A stretch of 64,000 nucleotides of DNA from positions 9,744,193-9,808,192 of the forward strand of contig SCHM01000001.1 in NCBI GenBank assembly GCA_004123355.1, given 5' to 3'. Below, in pieces: positions 11,046-23,712 of the stretch. Under the pieces are notes generated by a model. That model worked only from the letters and a program-made list of their open reading frames with translations. It ran no database searches and was not told the origin of the DNA. Position 1 is the stretch's first letter. Every line of letters starts with the position of its first letter. The DNA comes from Amphirosellinia nigrospora. Its lineage: Eukaryota; Ascomycota; Sordariomycetes; Xylariales; Xylariaceae. The translations under genes and the position numbers were made by a program.

Positions 11046-12714
11046 ATTCTAACAGTTGAATTACAGCAAGTTCTGCTTCAATGAATGGTGACCTACGCTC
11101 AATGTTAAGGATAAGTGGTTGTCTGCAGTCTTGGGATCAAAGTCCGCGAGGGGTTGTTGGAAGGCGCCGCTTTATAAGGGAGATCATTCAAAATCAACCT
11201 AGGATTTCATGACAAGAGACTTCGTCTGCAACGGGAAATATTGATTTGATATCTTCGTGCGATTTTCTTTTCAAAATTGGACCCAGTCATAGCAGCGGCA
11301 ATACAGACTACTCACATTCAGGCAAGTGTCTCAAAATTAGTGACTCGAGATGCCCGCTCCTTGAACTCTTCATACATAATGTCCGCTCAGCTTGCTTGAC
11401 CTTCAGTCGATATTGCGCCGTCGGATGAAGACTCCTGCTTTTCCAGATATTTTCATGAGTGTCGAGAGTTGCCAGAACTGTAAATTTTGCTGCCTGGGCA
11501 TATTCACTATGAAGAGCTACCGCGAAGGCAATTGTCAATAGGGGGCAAAGCATGGTGTTTTGATGATTGCTGCAACTTTTAGATAGTGGGAGATCAATGA
11601 AGCAGCTCAAATAGGATAAAACAGCAGATTAGGGATCTCCACGGAATAAATAATCTCGTGTTAATTCGCACAAGTTCGAACCTCGCGAGGACCTTGAGAC
11701 AATGGCTTGGCCTGAGTCACTTTTTATCATATTGATACTGATACATCTCCACTGACAAACTCGCTTGACGAGTACTTGATTAGGTGGGCAGGCAGACTTT
11801 TCTTCTTTATGTTATATTCGACTACGACACCTTAATTCGATTTCGACGTCAACTTTCAGGCTCATAAATAATACGTCTATAATACGTCACGAATTCGTTT
11901 TATACAATGCCTGTTTCCAGCATAGAGTAAACCAAATAACCTAGGGCTTTTTGGCTCTAATCTATCTCCTATGGTATTTGATGCCACTAGAATTGTTTAC
12001 ACAACTTAGATTTGATTCCGGCTCAAACACAGAGATTCATGGCGGAACGCAATCCTTCAGGGCGCTAGCCTCTTCACGCACGTATTATCAATCCTTTAGC
12101 CACTATATCATCTATCGTAGGGCGTGAAATAGTGTCCGACGAGAAAGGCTCAGATACTATTCATAAACTAGTATATCAAAGTGAAGTATATTTGGCTGTG
12201 GCAAGGGCTTTCCTCAAGGGTTCAGGAGGAACGTTTCAATATCGCCATAGGCTTCTAGGGAGCCAAGCTCTTGCCTCCGTACGGATGGGAGACCTCTCAA
12301 TCACATGCCTGAACAGCCTCATTTTTAGTTGCTCCGCCCTCTTACTTTTGTGTCACCGTCTCGGAATAGAACAGGAATTACATGTGTAGCTGGGACTTCG
12401 TACGTACAGGGGTTGCACTTACATGATTATATGCGCGGTACGTACGATCTCGGTAGTTGGTATGTGGGACCCTTATACCACGAGTTAGAATGTGTGCTTT
12501 GCTGCACGGCCCCTATCTTTTTCGGTATTTACTATACCGAGCAGAGCTCAAAGGTTAGCATTGATGTCCCTACGATTATCTAAAAGGCCATATTTAAAGT
12601 TGCCCATTTTAGTCTTTTAGTTGCGTCCTTAAACGGCGATCGAGTGCGGAGGTTTTTGTCAAGATAATTGAATGAAACCATCTCACGCGCGTTACCTAGT
12701 GATACATGGAATGA
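11046..12714. other. Gene-poor stretch before the solo LTR
   Basis: Apart from the doubtful small frame at 11308-11553, I see no gene or RNA. Base composition is close to that of neighbouring unique DNA, so this does not look RIP-mutated. Confidence 0.45.
11308..11553 (-). CDS. Doubtful small secreted protein
   Basis: An 81-residue frame starting MLCPLLTIAFAVALHSEYAQ has a plausible N-terminal signal peptide (hydrophobic stretch then AQA-AK). The rest is hydrophilic with only one further cysteine pair. I recognise no family. Small secreted proteins are common in these fungi, but a frame this short can arise by chance; upstream and downstream sequence give no support. Confidence 0.2.
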   Translation of the reverse strand: MLCPLLTIAFAVALHSEYAQAAKFTVLATLDTHENIWKSRSLHPTAQYRLKVKQAERTLCMKSSRSGHLESLILRHLPECE

Positions 12715-12719
12715 AGGCG

Positions 12720-13094
12720 TGTCACACGGACCACCCTAGGGCCCAGCCATAGGACCTAGCCGCAGAAGCCACACAGACTCCTGGAAACTCCTGGAAGGTC
12801 CTGGAAGGTCCTGGAAGACCGGCACCGCTCCGAGGCATTATCGTGGGCTGAGACATAATATATTGGTATAATCGTATTGGTTAAAATAGCCTCGACCCCT
12901 CTCGAGGAGTCAGGCTTTCGGAGGAGGCCTGCGAGGAGGCAGAGGACATGGGAATTCGTCTATAAATTGAGGGCTTTGGGCGAGGTTACATTGAAGTCAG
13001 AATGAGGAAATCAGAGCCCCCTAGAGACCCCAAAGAGATTATTAGCTGAATTGAACTCTAAAATCCAAGCACCTGAGCACAGGCCCTTGTCACA
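12720..13094 (+). mobile_element. Solo LTR (copy 1), 375 bp, 5-bp target duplication
   Basis: The element begins TGTCACACGG, ends CTTGTCACA, and is flanked by a direct 5-bp duplication AGGCG at 12715-12719 and 13095-13099. TG...CA ends with a 5-bp target duplication and no internal region mark a solo long terminal repeat of an LTR retrotransposon (Ty1/copia or Ty3/gypsy-type; the superfamily cannot be told). It contains a short CCTGGAA tandem array near its start and a TATA-like TATAAATT near 12961, from which I take the strand. A second copy lies at 34798. The two are very similar over their length, so the family is moderately young. It is not AT-saturated. Confidence 0.9.
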
Positions 13095-13139
13095 AGGCGT
13101 AACCAGAATTGCCATGTCCTAAGCCTGGATATCTATTTA

Positions 13140-15068
13140 AGTAAAGTGGGTAGGCCACGGGCCGACCCCTTACGGGCCACCTAACACGTAAATCACTGCA
13201 ATTGAACGAAGTTTTTTTTTATAGCAAATATAGCCACGATAACCTAGTTTTTAGTGTTTTTGACCTTAATATATTCTTCTATTTCTGTTAGGTCCTTAGG
13301 AATAACCCCCCCTTGCCCTGGCACTTCGAAATCGCTGTTTTTATTTTCGTATATTACCTTCTTTTATAAGCGACGTAAAGCTTTTTATATATTGCTTATT
13401 TTTACGAGCTGTAACTTTATAAAAAGCTTAACTCTTTAGCGATAAATAAGCTTTTTTTTGCAGCTTTTAGTTTTTAAAACGTCGATTTTTCGCTATAAGT
13501 TCGCTAATTTTTTAACTTACTGGTTAAAAGTTTTCGAGGCTTTTTTAAATAATAACTATTATACTAATATTTATAGGTTATTATTATATTTAGTTAGTTT
13601 TTTATTTATATTAAATAGTTTTTAACTGCTTAAAAATATAAAAATAATATTTTCGATAATAATTTCCGTAAAATTTAATATTTTAGAACGCTTTTTAGGT
13701 AAGTTTGCTTTAACTTTTATTTAAGCTATACTTTTTAACTCTAATATTATAAATTTTAATAATAATATTTTCGTAAAATTATATAGAATAATCTTAGTAG
13801 CTTTTTAAGCATTTTTAATGTTTTTAATGTTTAAAATATCGTTTTTAGCTTGCCGGAAAATTATTAAAAAGTTAAATTTCGAAAGTTTAAGCCTTAGCCC
13901 TATAAAATCTAAAAATTTAAAATAAAATTTTAATTTTTTTTTTAATAAGTTAAAAACTCCTACATTTAACGGTTATAATATATAATTATAATATAATTTA
14001 TAAAATATAAGCTATATTTTATTAATTAAATATTATTATAAAAAATTATTATTTATATATAAATTGTAGCTATTATATACTAAAACTATTTATATATTGT
14101 TATAATAAGCTTTTTTATAAAAAATAAACAGCTTATAAAGCTAAAACAATATAATTTTATTATTTATTTATTTATTAAAACTTATATAAAATTACTAATT
14201 ATTTTATAGCTTTAAATTTTGTTTTAAAAACTATTAACTTTATATATAAATGCCTTTAAAAAATAATAAATAGCAGAAAAGCTTCGCTATTATTATAAAT
14301 ATACTTTAAAAAAATAATCTATTCCTTTTAATTTATGTTTTTTTTAATAGCTTTATAAAATCGCACTCGGCTATTATATAATAATTATTATTAACCTTTT
14401 AACTATAACTAATTTTATTGCTATTATAAATATAATAAAAAATATATCGTAAACTTTAAAAGCTTTTATTTAAATAAAAAAAAGCTAGATATTATAAACT
14501 ATAGCCCTATTAACCCTTAAATAATTAATTATATTAGTTTAAACAGTTTTAATAGCTAAATTACGCGTTAAAAAATAACGATATTATTATTAGCTAAATA
14601 TTTTTATACTATTAAAAATACGTAATAAGTTTTAAACAACGGACTAAAACTTTATAAAGCTCGGCATATAGCTTAGCTTAGCTTAAATAATCGCTTAGTT
14701 TAATAACTATAATTTTAAATAAAATAATAAAGCTTAAAAGTCGCGATTTAACTATTTTTTAGTTAGAATCCCTTAAAAACAGCGTACTATATACAATTAA
14801 GGGATTATTACTTTTTTATAGCTGTTCGGATAAGTATACTAAGTTTAACGTTATAAATTATAGCTTTTGCGCGCTTTTATAATCTATAGCCGGCATCGTT
14901 AAAAAAAGCAAAAAAAAACGAATCTAATAATAAAAAAAATTCAATTATAAGAGTAAAAATAATAAAAATATTATAATACACGCGTAAGAGATTAATCTTT
15001 AAAAAAGCGCGTAATTAAGGTGGTTGGGGTGGCCCGCAGGGGTCGGCCCATGGCCTACCCACTTTACT
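13140..15068 (-). mobile_element. RIP-mutated pogo/Fot1-like DNA transposon, copy A
   Basis: A 1929-bp element with near-perfect terminal inverted repeats of about 42 bp starting AGTAAAGTGGGTAGGCC, flanked by TA on each side (13138-13139 and 15069-15070). TA target duplication, length and inverted repeats fit Tc1/mariner elements of the pogo/Fot1 group. The interior, about 13340-15000, is extremely AT-rich with hardly any C or G and is saturated with stops on both strands, the expected product of RIP. A C-terminal transposase remnant can be read on the minus strand near the left end. Copy B at 30293 is the same element in opposite orientation and is better preserved at that end. The element is dead. 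Confidence 0.88.
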
Positions 15069-15368
15069 TATAGATCTCCGTGATTATCGTGACACTACGA
15101 CTCTCGGACCAGGGTTAAAAAAAGACGATAAGATCGAGATCGGTTAGTGGGCGGCGGGTAAGATTTACTGCACAATGCGCATCATATGTAAGTTATAAGT
15201 ACTGCTATGGGCTGTTCATAAAGCCCGAGAATTCCTTAAGGCTTGCCGAGTAGCCTAGGGACTCAAGAGACCAATAAATAAGGCCAAGTTCGCATCCCTC
15301 GGATCAAGACGTTGATCATGACCTAGTCTAGAATCTGGCAACTCAATGTTGCCTTGGCTACTTCTCTG

Positions 15369-17684
15369 ATGGAGTCAACTATACCGGGTGGGCAACATCA
15401 TGCCCAACGATGGACACCATCTCCTCTCTCAGAAAACGAACAATTCGAGCAGTACGCCTTCCAACTAGACTCTCATTTCCCTTATATGGGAGCCGAATAT
15501 TACACTCAACCTGGCATGCCTCAAGAGTATGATGAAGTTCCGATTGACGACTCCCTCAAGAACGCAAGTTCCACTATCCAGCCTATTCAGGAATCGACGA
15601 CGCATCCCGAGAGGAACCGAAAGCATTGGAGTCCCTGGAAATGGGAGATAGCAAACTGCTGCCTGCTTTTAATTTCCCTATTCGCTATCTTGGCAACACT
15701 CTACCCTCACGATGGGCAGCCACTGCCTCAATGGCCATTTTCAATTACCATCAACGCTCTACTCTCTATATATGCGGTGGTAATGAAAGCAAGCATGCTA
15801 CTGATATTAACTTCCGGGATTGGTCAGCTTCAGTGGAGTTGGTTCCTCCAGCCACGGCCGTTGAAAGACATGGTCGGGTATCGTGAGGCTGCGCAAGGGC
15901 CCATGGGATCTCTTTCTTGGCTCTATAAGCACCATGTTCGCCAGCCCCTGACTGCATTGGCAGCTTTGATCATTATCACCGCTGTCGCAGTTGATCCGTT
16001 CATTCAGCAGTTGGTCAAGCCTGTAGACTGCAAGCGGTTCGAGAACAAAGGCCTACCAGCATCAGTGCCCGTACAAATTATTTGAGCTACGACATTAATT
16101 CTTTCCCGTCGGATCTTTTAGGATCCCTTGCCTCCGGATACTACACACCCCAAAACCTGTCGGACTTCACATGCGGCACAGGTAATTGCACGTTCAACAC
16201 AGAATACAGTAGCCTAGCATACTGTAGTATCTGTGAGGACCAATCGGACAATGTAGAGATCCAAGAGCAATGCATGGTATACCAAGATGGAAAATCGAAC
16301 TAGGAAGCTGTTATGATTCGGCTATAGCTGACTGGAACCTGACCACCATATTGACCTCGACCAGTACGCCCCTGTCGCTGAATTTTCACTATGGGATTGA
16401 TACGGACAACTTCACGGTAACTACACCGAGGCAGAATGTTTTCGGGGTCGGTAAGATTCCTAGGAACCTGGCTACGTCTGCCCCTCAAAATACTATCAGT
16501 TCCATCAGCCTGGGCAACGATATGGGCCTGATCTTCGCGAAGTCAGATGTCTCACTTACACCTTACGACCCAAATGGGCTCGGAAACCGAACAGGCTGTG
16601 ATAATGCGGCATCGAACAACACTTGTGGTGTCGGCAATGGGGTGCGGCTACTTGCTCACTCCAGCCGTGTGTTCGCAGCTATACCGCCAATGTGGACGGT
16701 GGACGGCTAACGGAGACACTAGTTGGACAATCTGAGGCAAATATGACATGGGGGTATGGTGAATCGGCGTCGATAAGTGGACTGGTTGTCTTGCAGGCTT
16801 TTCTCGGCTCGTGGACGTGAAGTGTACCAACGATGAAGAGAAAAAGGGGCTTATCGCAGCGGGTTACAAAGTCGACAACAACACTCGTTGGATGCCATAT
16901 AACCTGACATTCAACCCGGTGTTGACACCCCAAAATGCCGCATTCCAGAGTCGCTATTGGCACATAAGTGCCTATACACTATCGATGCGTCTTTCGGGAA
17001 TGATATATGGACGTATATCTTGAACCAGTTTATCACTGGGGTCGTTCAGCGTGAGTACCCGGATGGTTCCACCCACCCTAGCTATTTGGGTCCAACCCAG
17101 CTTCTCTCCTTGTTCGATTCCTCACGTGTTAACGAAACAACAATCAATGGTGCTATGGGTAGGCTCGCAGACGCGATGACCCTTTGGATCCGCACGCACG
17201 GGTATGCAGCCACAGTGAGCGAGCTGTCGGTCAAGAATACCACTACGCCATTTGCGTCAAAGTGAACTGGGACTGGGTTCTCTGCCCGCTGTGCTCACGG
17301 GTCTGACATTGGTCTTCTTCCTGCTCACGGTCCTCTCAACGTACCGACAAAGGTTACCTGTCTGGAAAGGGTCACCCCTCACATTCCTGTTCCATGGGCC
17401 GGGGCATGGATTGGGTTGACCCAAACCTTGTAGCTGTAAATGCGAAGTTAAAAAGAGAGATCGACCTCACGACCGACCGCGGAATGCGGGAACTGGCAGA
17501 TAGGATAACCGTCAGAGTCTCTAGAGAGGAGCACGAGTCTCTTCAGCTCAGACAGGTTGAACCCAGCCCGCTAAGGATGCGGAAGCCTCGAGGCCTATGG
17601 CTGTCGAAACAAAGTAAAAAACATGCTGACGAACATGAATTGGCGTACTCTGGTATACATAATAGTGGGAAAGAATTAATTTGA
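15369..17684 (+). CDS. DUF3176 membrane protein, multiply interrupted
   Basis: This resembles the fungal DUF3176 family, whose function is unknown. The N-terminal 100 residues are hydrophilic. WSPWKWEIANCCLLLISLF then starts the conserved membrane part, followed by PLPQWPFSITINALLSIY, a second hydrophobic segment, IGQLQWSWF and the AQGPMGSLSWL block, then a third hydrophobic segment ending DPFIQQLV. The extracellular portion carries CGTGNCTF, CSLQPCVRSYTANV, GRLTETLVGQ, RWMPYNLTF and CLYTIDASFGNDIW. A last hydrophobic segment (ltglTLVFFLLTVLSTYR) precedes WKGSPLTFLFHG and a hydrophilic tail ending at 17684. These blocks are in the correct order but spread over all three forward frames, with about seven changes; one (near 16758-16800) could be a 43-nt intron. 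It starts 300 bp from transposon A. Either a pseudogene or an error-rich stretch. Confidence 0.72.
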
Positions 17685-18275
17685 ATAGGTAACAAGGACA
17701 TGATGTTTTCGTCTGAAGCTAAGTAATGGTGATCTGGATCTGCCAAACCCAATGATTAGGAATTACAGAGCATTAATAACAGCCTCCTTCCGAGGCTCAA
17801 AATGCAGTACAAGAAGGTAGATAGTCATTTTGCATTGGTAGCACTCGGCCTAATCCCAGTATAGAAGTATATAATAATAGTTGAATAACCTTAAAAGTTT
17901 CCAAATTTAGGTTAAGATATTTAACTAACTTAGGTGTTCAGCAAAAATTGATTATAATTAAGCAAGCCCGAGATTTTTGATTACCGCCTACTTTAACCAG
18001 TCCTCGACTCCGGTGGTGGCGCTATATCGGACTGAGTCTCTATCGGTTCTAGTTTGGTGGCCCTTGAGCGTGGCCGTAGTGACTTCGTAACAGACCCTTT
18101 ATTATATGATTGTTATAGTTTCAAGCATTGCTATTTCCTTTGGGAATTCTTGAAATATCGGCCCTATCGAGTCTAGCCCAAACCGTTTCGATCCCCTCCC
18201 TTCGCTTGCGAATCAAATGATTACTGACAACGGTTGCTTCTTCCCCGATCTTCTCGTGTTGGTCAGAGTTGTGCT
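17685..18275. other. Intergenic region between convergent genes
   Basis: No coding signal or repeat is supported between the DUF3176 gene and the first HET gene. Part of it (17850-17960) is AT-rich. Confidence 0.5.
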
Positions 18276-20500
18276 TCACTGCGCCTTTGGTACTCTGTCG
18301 TATTCCTCGTCGGTATCTTGTTCCCAGTATAACACGCCTAGTCGCCTAAATATATTTTTCTGGCGGTCTACAGAACGCAGCAACAGGTAGAACTTGGTTC
18401 GAAGCTCACTGTTCCTACTCCCGGCTGAAATATTCTCTCCAACGAAAAATATATAAACTCTGTAGCTAAACCCCAAAGGATGCTCTTGGACATACCTTTC
18501 GTTAGGCATATCTATGTAGCATTGGCTAAGACGTAACAGGCGTAACTTATACCCAGAGCAACAGTGTAGCACCATATAGTCTTCCGCTTCAGGATTTTTT
18601 GACTTTCGTGTCATCCAACATGGAAACAGCTCGCTGCGTAGCATCAGTGAAGCCTTGTCTAGGCTTCCAAAAGGATTGTTGTTTTGTACCAACATTTGGC
18701 TTCGATTATTTCGGCTTTGTTCGCACCAACGAGGTTGAAGCCGGACCCGTGACGTGACCAGTCAACCTCGGCGCCACAAAAAGCCCAAGACCAAGATGGC
18801 GCATCTTGAGACATTCCTGGATTTGTATGTGTCCCCGGCCTTCGAGCGGATAAGGGACCAGGATTGTCTTCTACCTCTCTGTGCCACAGCAAATCGTGGA
18901 GAAGAGAACCTGACCAGAGACCAGCTAGGTACAACTCATTAGGGCGACGCCGAGAGAACTCTTGAGCTATAGCCCCGATGGCAGGTAGTCTATCGGACTC
19001 AAAGCTTATTTGTAACATGGAAAATTTACCGACTGTTTCTCTCCAGAATGATTCAATTGTTCGTAGCTGATTTGGTTCGCTTCGGGAAACCGAGTAGTCT
19101 GACAAGGAAAAGTCAGATTCGCTTCCGTAAGGCGAGCAGTCTGACCAGGCGTTGTCAGATTCATCAGGGTCTTCGCCGACATTCAATTTGCGGTCCGTCA
19201 TTCTCAGCATCCGAGTGTCCAGTGCGATCGGTTAATACTCGGAAAAAAGTATGCTTCTCCGTGTCAAGGCCTGCCAACCATATGGAAAATGTGTTCTGCA
19301 TATAACCACAATCGCAGGCCATATGACTGAAACATTCAAAGTACAAATCGTGCTTGGTGAAGAATAACACCCTTGGAGAAATTAGACGTTCTTGGAAAGC
19401 CCAGGCACGTTTGAACAAGGAGGATGGTTCTTCCAATTTGTCTGCATCAGGTGCCCAATAGGGGTATTGAGAATGGGATTTGAAGGCATGTAATGGCCAA
19501 CTGTGGTTTTTAAATGTCAGTTCGGCCACCAATTTACCCTGAGACGTAGGAATAATCCTGATGTGCTGCTATCTCCCCAAACAGCCGCTAGCGTCACGTA
19601 TGCGTTCCTGTAGACATCGAACATCTTTCCCGACTCGTAGTTCCAGTCTGCTGCATCTCCCTGTATGATGCAGACACCATCAATCCATAGATATCGAGTG
19701 TGGAGAGATCGAGCGAAGCGAACAGGCATCTTTGAAAGTCTGTGGTAGGCTCGACCAGGGTATCCGCTGCTTACGTTCTTCCAGCGTAGCCCTTGTCGTC
19801 TGGCATTGAGCCTGATCCTTTCCCCAGCAATAACTCAGAGCTACGTATCGTGTGTCTATCGGAGATCCGTGCTTTCTATAAGGACAACATCCTTGGAGGA
19901 GTGGAAATGCTCCAGGTCAATTAGGCGCGTAGGTAGGAAGGTTCCTGTTGCACCCGTGAAGTCGGCACAGCTGGAGTGGGTCTGTAAGCACTGTGAAATC
20001 TGGTCATGTGCCCATGATGAGGTTCGATGCGAAGAGGTATCGATATCTGATCGGCGTTGCGGTATTCCCAGAGGAGGTGATGTACCTTTATCTGCAGATA
20101 TCTCCGAGGGCATGAAGACACTCAGCATTGGGGAACAGTCTAGCATGCCCTTCCTGACAATACTTGAAATTTGTTGTCGTCTTTTATAGTGGAATTCATT
20201 ACTAGCGTGGACTTTGGATTGGGGTTCGTGTTGAAGGCAAGAAAGACGCAGCTTTCCAGGACAGCACGAGCTGAATTGACAAGATATACAGCTACTCGCC
20301 CTTGCACTTTCATACGGTCCCATGGTTCTGTGCATCTGCCAGTGGAAGAGGGAGCTAGCATCACCGGCCCATTTGCAAACTTTACAAACTTCTGGAGATG
20401 ATCGACCACCATTCTGATTCCAATCATCAGGAAAGTTTATGACAGGAACCCTTCGACCCAGTTGGTCGCTATTAGGCGATGAGTCTCTGTGCTGACACAT
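18276..20500 (-). CDS. HET-domain protein 1, interrupted
   Basis: A heterokaryon-incompatibility (HET) domain protein; the family triggers regulated cell death after non-self recognition in filamentous fungi. A cysteine/histidine-rich N-terminal part ends in LPTRLIDLEHF. The HET core follows: RYVALSYCWGKDQ (about 19850), SLPQTFKDA, RYLWIDGVCIIQGDAADW (about 19690) and MFDVYRNAYVTLAAVWGD. Later blocks are LEEPSSLFKRAWAFQERLISPRVLFF, LYFEC, a DRLPAIGAIAQEF segment, ELYLAGLWSGSLLHDLLW and APSWSWAFCGAEVDW, all usual for long HET proteins. They are in order on one strand but read in several frames, with about five breaks. The start MCQHRDSS at 20500 is plausible. Whether it is a dead allele or an assembly artefact cannot be decided here. 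Confidence 0.82.
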
Positions 20501-20994
20501 GGCGTTGGATGACTGGTATGTAATTTAGTCGAATTGATATTTGTTAATTGTGAAAGGTCCGGAAACACAAAAAAGTCGCTTGTATGATGGGGATAAAGAT
20601 TTTTTTATTTGGACACGAAAATATGCGAGTGTTAATTGGCAACTGGGAGCCACCACATACATTCCTCACTTACGTGAGCTTGGGTAAGCTACCATCGGCA
20701 GGTCACGGCCCAGAGGCCACATGCAATAACGGATGCCCGTCGGATATAACGATAGCATCGCTTATTTCTGACAGTACTAAAGGCACATTTCAAGCAACGC
20801 GAGTATCCGGAGAATTATCGGGATTTAGGTGAATTGTTGCTATGTTATAAATATACATATCTATTATCTGGAACAAATACCTAGCAGCTTTATTTTCTCG
20901 TAGGATATATTATAATGGACTAGATACCCTCGACTTAGTACTTCCGTTCAACTTCTGAATGTCTCCTAGCCGAGTTCGACCTTTGCTTGACACC
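20501..20994. other. Intergenic region, no gene seen
   Basis: This lies between the start of HET gene 1 and the 3' end of the secreted-protein gene, both of which are on the minus strand. I see nothing supportable in it. Confidence 0.5.
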
Positions 20995-22227
20995 TTAACA
21001 AGCAGTAGGGGAATACGACCCAAAGGTGAAGCTATAGCTGGCCGAAACCGAGAACGTATCAGATCCGTTCTTGCCGCCGGCGTTAGTCGCATACTGTTTA
21101 ACCCCAAGCTGCCGAGTACAAGACGCAGTATTGTCCAACACTGAGGCCGTTTTTGTTCAGAAGGTACGTGTTGAAGAAGTTACACGTCTTCAGACCCAGA
21201 AGAGGGCTGGCAGCGGCAGCTAGCTTCCGTTTGACGTCGCAAGCAGTTGCACAGAGGGTCGCATCGACTGGAAAAGGGGGGCGCTGACATCAGTCTCAAA
21301 TAACTCAAGGTCATGGCACAGCATCAAGAGATCAACAAATTGGTATCGGCACAAAAAGGCATCGTGTGACTCAAAGGAAGCAGGGAGATAAAGAATCGAT
21401 GACTTACAAGGACCACCAAGGAATACGCTAGTATCAACGTGCGTATCGATATGCCCACAGCCCAACGGCGCATCAATCGCCACATTGCCCAAGAACTCGG
21501 GTCCCCCGTAGCCAGTAGCCGGGGCAATGGTGTGGTTGACATAGCCGTTGGACCCAGCGATGACCACGTCAAAGTCGTCGCGCCATTGTCCATAGTTGTT
21601 TGCATTGTCCTTAGACACTGGCCCGCCCCAAAACACGCACTTGATGTTAGTCGTGCTCGCAGGGTTCGAGCAGCCATCGCCGGGCTCGACAGTCGGATCA
21701 CGCTCGAAGTAGATGTTGACGGACTCGCACCCGTAGATAGAGTCGCATTGCGCCGCGCATGCTGCTGCGTCATACGACGAGAGCAATGTGTATCCCATGT
21801 ACCCGTTTGCGTTGTTGGACGCGTTCAGGTTTTGGAATGTCTGAACATAGCCGTGCGGCACAGGCGCGCCCTTGGCCGCCGAGCTGAAATATGAGTCGCT
21901 GGAGAACGCTTCCGGCGTGTCTGGGTTCGGCGTAGGACCAGCGCCGGAAGGCTGGGGGTCACAAGCTGCGCGGCGGACTGGGCTGCGTTTGGACGACGAA
22001 ACAGTGGATGAGGAGGAAAGCGAGTTTGAGATGTCGGTTTTGTTGTCGCCCGATTGGGCCGAAGACGAAACCTTGTCCACGGCAGACTGAACGTCGAACG
22101 TGATAATTTCGCTACCGGTGGATGGGACGTCGACCAGCACCGGGGTTCCGGCTAGGCTGAAGTCAATTTGCTGGGCCACAGCAACCGCCGCGCCCGCCAG
22201 CAGTGAGCCAAGGACATTGGCGTGCAT
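20995..22227 (-). CDS. Secreted Apple/PAN-like Cys-rich protein, late frame change
   Basis: A secreted protein with signal peptide MHANVLGSLLAGAAVAVAQ, a Ser-rich linker with a possible Kex2 site (SSKRSPVRR), then a fungal domain marked by GYMGYTLLSSYDAAACAAQC, CESVNIYFERDPTVEPGDGC, IKCVFWGGPVSKDNANNYG, QWRDDFDVVIAGSNGYVNH and LGCGHIDTHVDTSVF. The cysteine spacing resembles PAN/Apple modules, which bind proteins or carbohydrates; fungal members are poorly characterised. An intron at 21407-21268 (donor GTAAGT, acceptor TTCCAG) joins FLGGP to FDATLCATACDVKRK in phase. Exon 2 goes on with TCNFFNTYLLNKNG and QYCVLYSAAWG, where an in-frame stop falls at 21098-21100; a reading one base over continues QYATNAGGKNGSDTFSV to 20995, as homologues do. 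The shift is beside a G/T run. Confidence 0.8.
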
Positions 22228-23712
22228 ATTTAAGTTGTTTGGGCCTCAAAAGAACTGTGAAAGAAACTGCTCTCGGGGTGAGAATGATTTCTCGAGCTCA
22301 GATCTTAGGTGATATTCCAACATATTTATATACCATCTCGTGACTGTTCTATTATGCCCAGTAATGACATCCACTTCATTTCACCGCCGAAAGATAAACA
22401 CCTTGATCTCGTCAGTGCAAACCCAGCTCATCTGAGATCTTCGCGCACGCCAAATATCTCTCTTCGCCATTTTTCTCCCGTGGATGACTGTACTTGAATG
22501 GTGCTATTGTCTTGCGCATTAGCATCAAGCGCTAGTTGATGTTTGCACACACGTACTGTACTTGTGACGGAGGAACTATCGATTTTTACACAGGAACTAT
22601 GAAGCACTAGGTTAGAGATGTTTCCACCAAGGCGTCGTGCCGTCAACTCGACTGAATGCACAACAGCTTAGGGAAGACACCTAGAAGTATGTCGCGAGTG
22701 CTCGAGAGATCTCGAGGTCGCGCTAACCCCTGCTACATACCCGCATATGCAGCAGGCTAGACGGCTCTAGAGCCGTCAACGGACCCTAATCATCGCTGCC
22801 GTTGTCACCGCTGTCAAATGAAAAAGACTATTCCCATTCGAGCAACATACCGTCCCCACACCGGATCTATTGAAATGTATTGAGATCTATTGAGATTCAT
22901 ATTTGACTTTCTAGTTCAACAACGTATCAACCTGCAGCGGATACTTCCGCTTCCATGATGCCAACTGCGGGAAAGACGGGTACGTGACCGATCTGGAAGA
23001 TGTACCATGCTTTCGTGATTTGAACTAGCTGATCAGATGGTGTCAAGGCTGGCGGACTGTTGCATGTGGTATCACTCTGCGCGATATTCAGCGGCATCTT
23101 CCGTTTGTCCAAAATCTACAAGCTAGTCTCAGTCCGTGAACTCCTTTCCTCCTGCGTGCAAGTTTCAGTGCTTGAGTTTTATGAAGGAGGTACGACTGAG
23201 TGAGAGGAAGGTTTTCTTGTCGATAAAATTTTTTATTGTTTTTTATGTTTTAAATAGGAAATTCTTTTACCCGAATTGGGAACCTTTTTATTCTTACTTC
23301 CTATTATATATACCCGGTCCTCAACTTTTAGTTTTTATCATAACGTTATTATATTAAAAAATACAATTTTCCTAACGCCCTCAAACGTTCCATCTACTCG
23401 ATGCCGTTAATATCCTCTAAACTTACAAATAGCCGTAATATCTATAGCCTCAGAAGAGGTGGAAGAGGCAATATCTATAATAATTGATAGAGAGAGGCAG
23501 CAGAGCCTCCTCGGGTCCCGCTAAAGATCGCTGATCCTCAACCTACAAGAACTCTCAACTACCCAGGCAAGATCTTAGATTTGTGTTGCTCAAGTGCATT
23601 TGGGGGATCAAACTTTATAGACTGTTGTTGGTCAAAAAGCTGCTCTAAGTCAACACACCTGTTTCTCATAGTAAAGGACTTCCTGTCACGAGAATTGTCC
23701 CACAGCCGTTCA
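22228..23712. other. Intergenic region with a short AT-rich patch
   Basis: No gene is supported. About 23200-23480 is AT-rich with T runs and could be a worn repeat fragment, but I find no terminal repeats. The left part holds the promoter of the secreted-protein gene. Confidence 0.45.
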
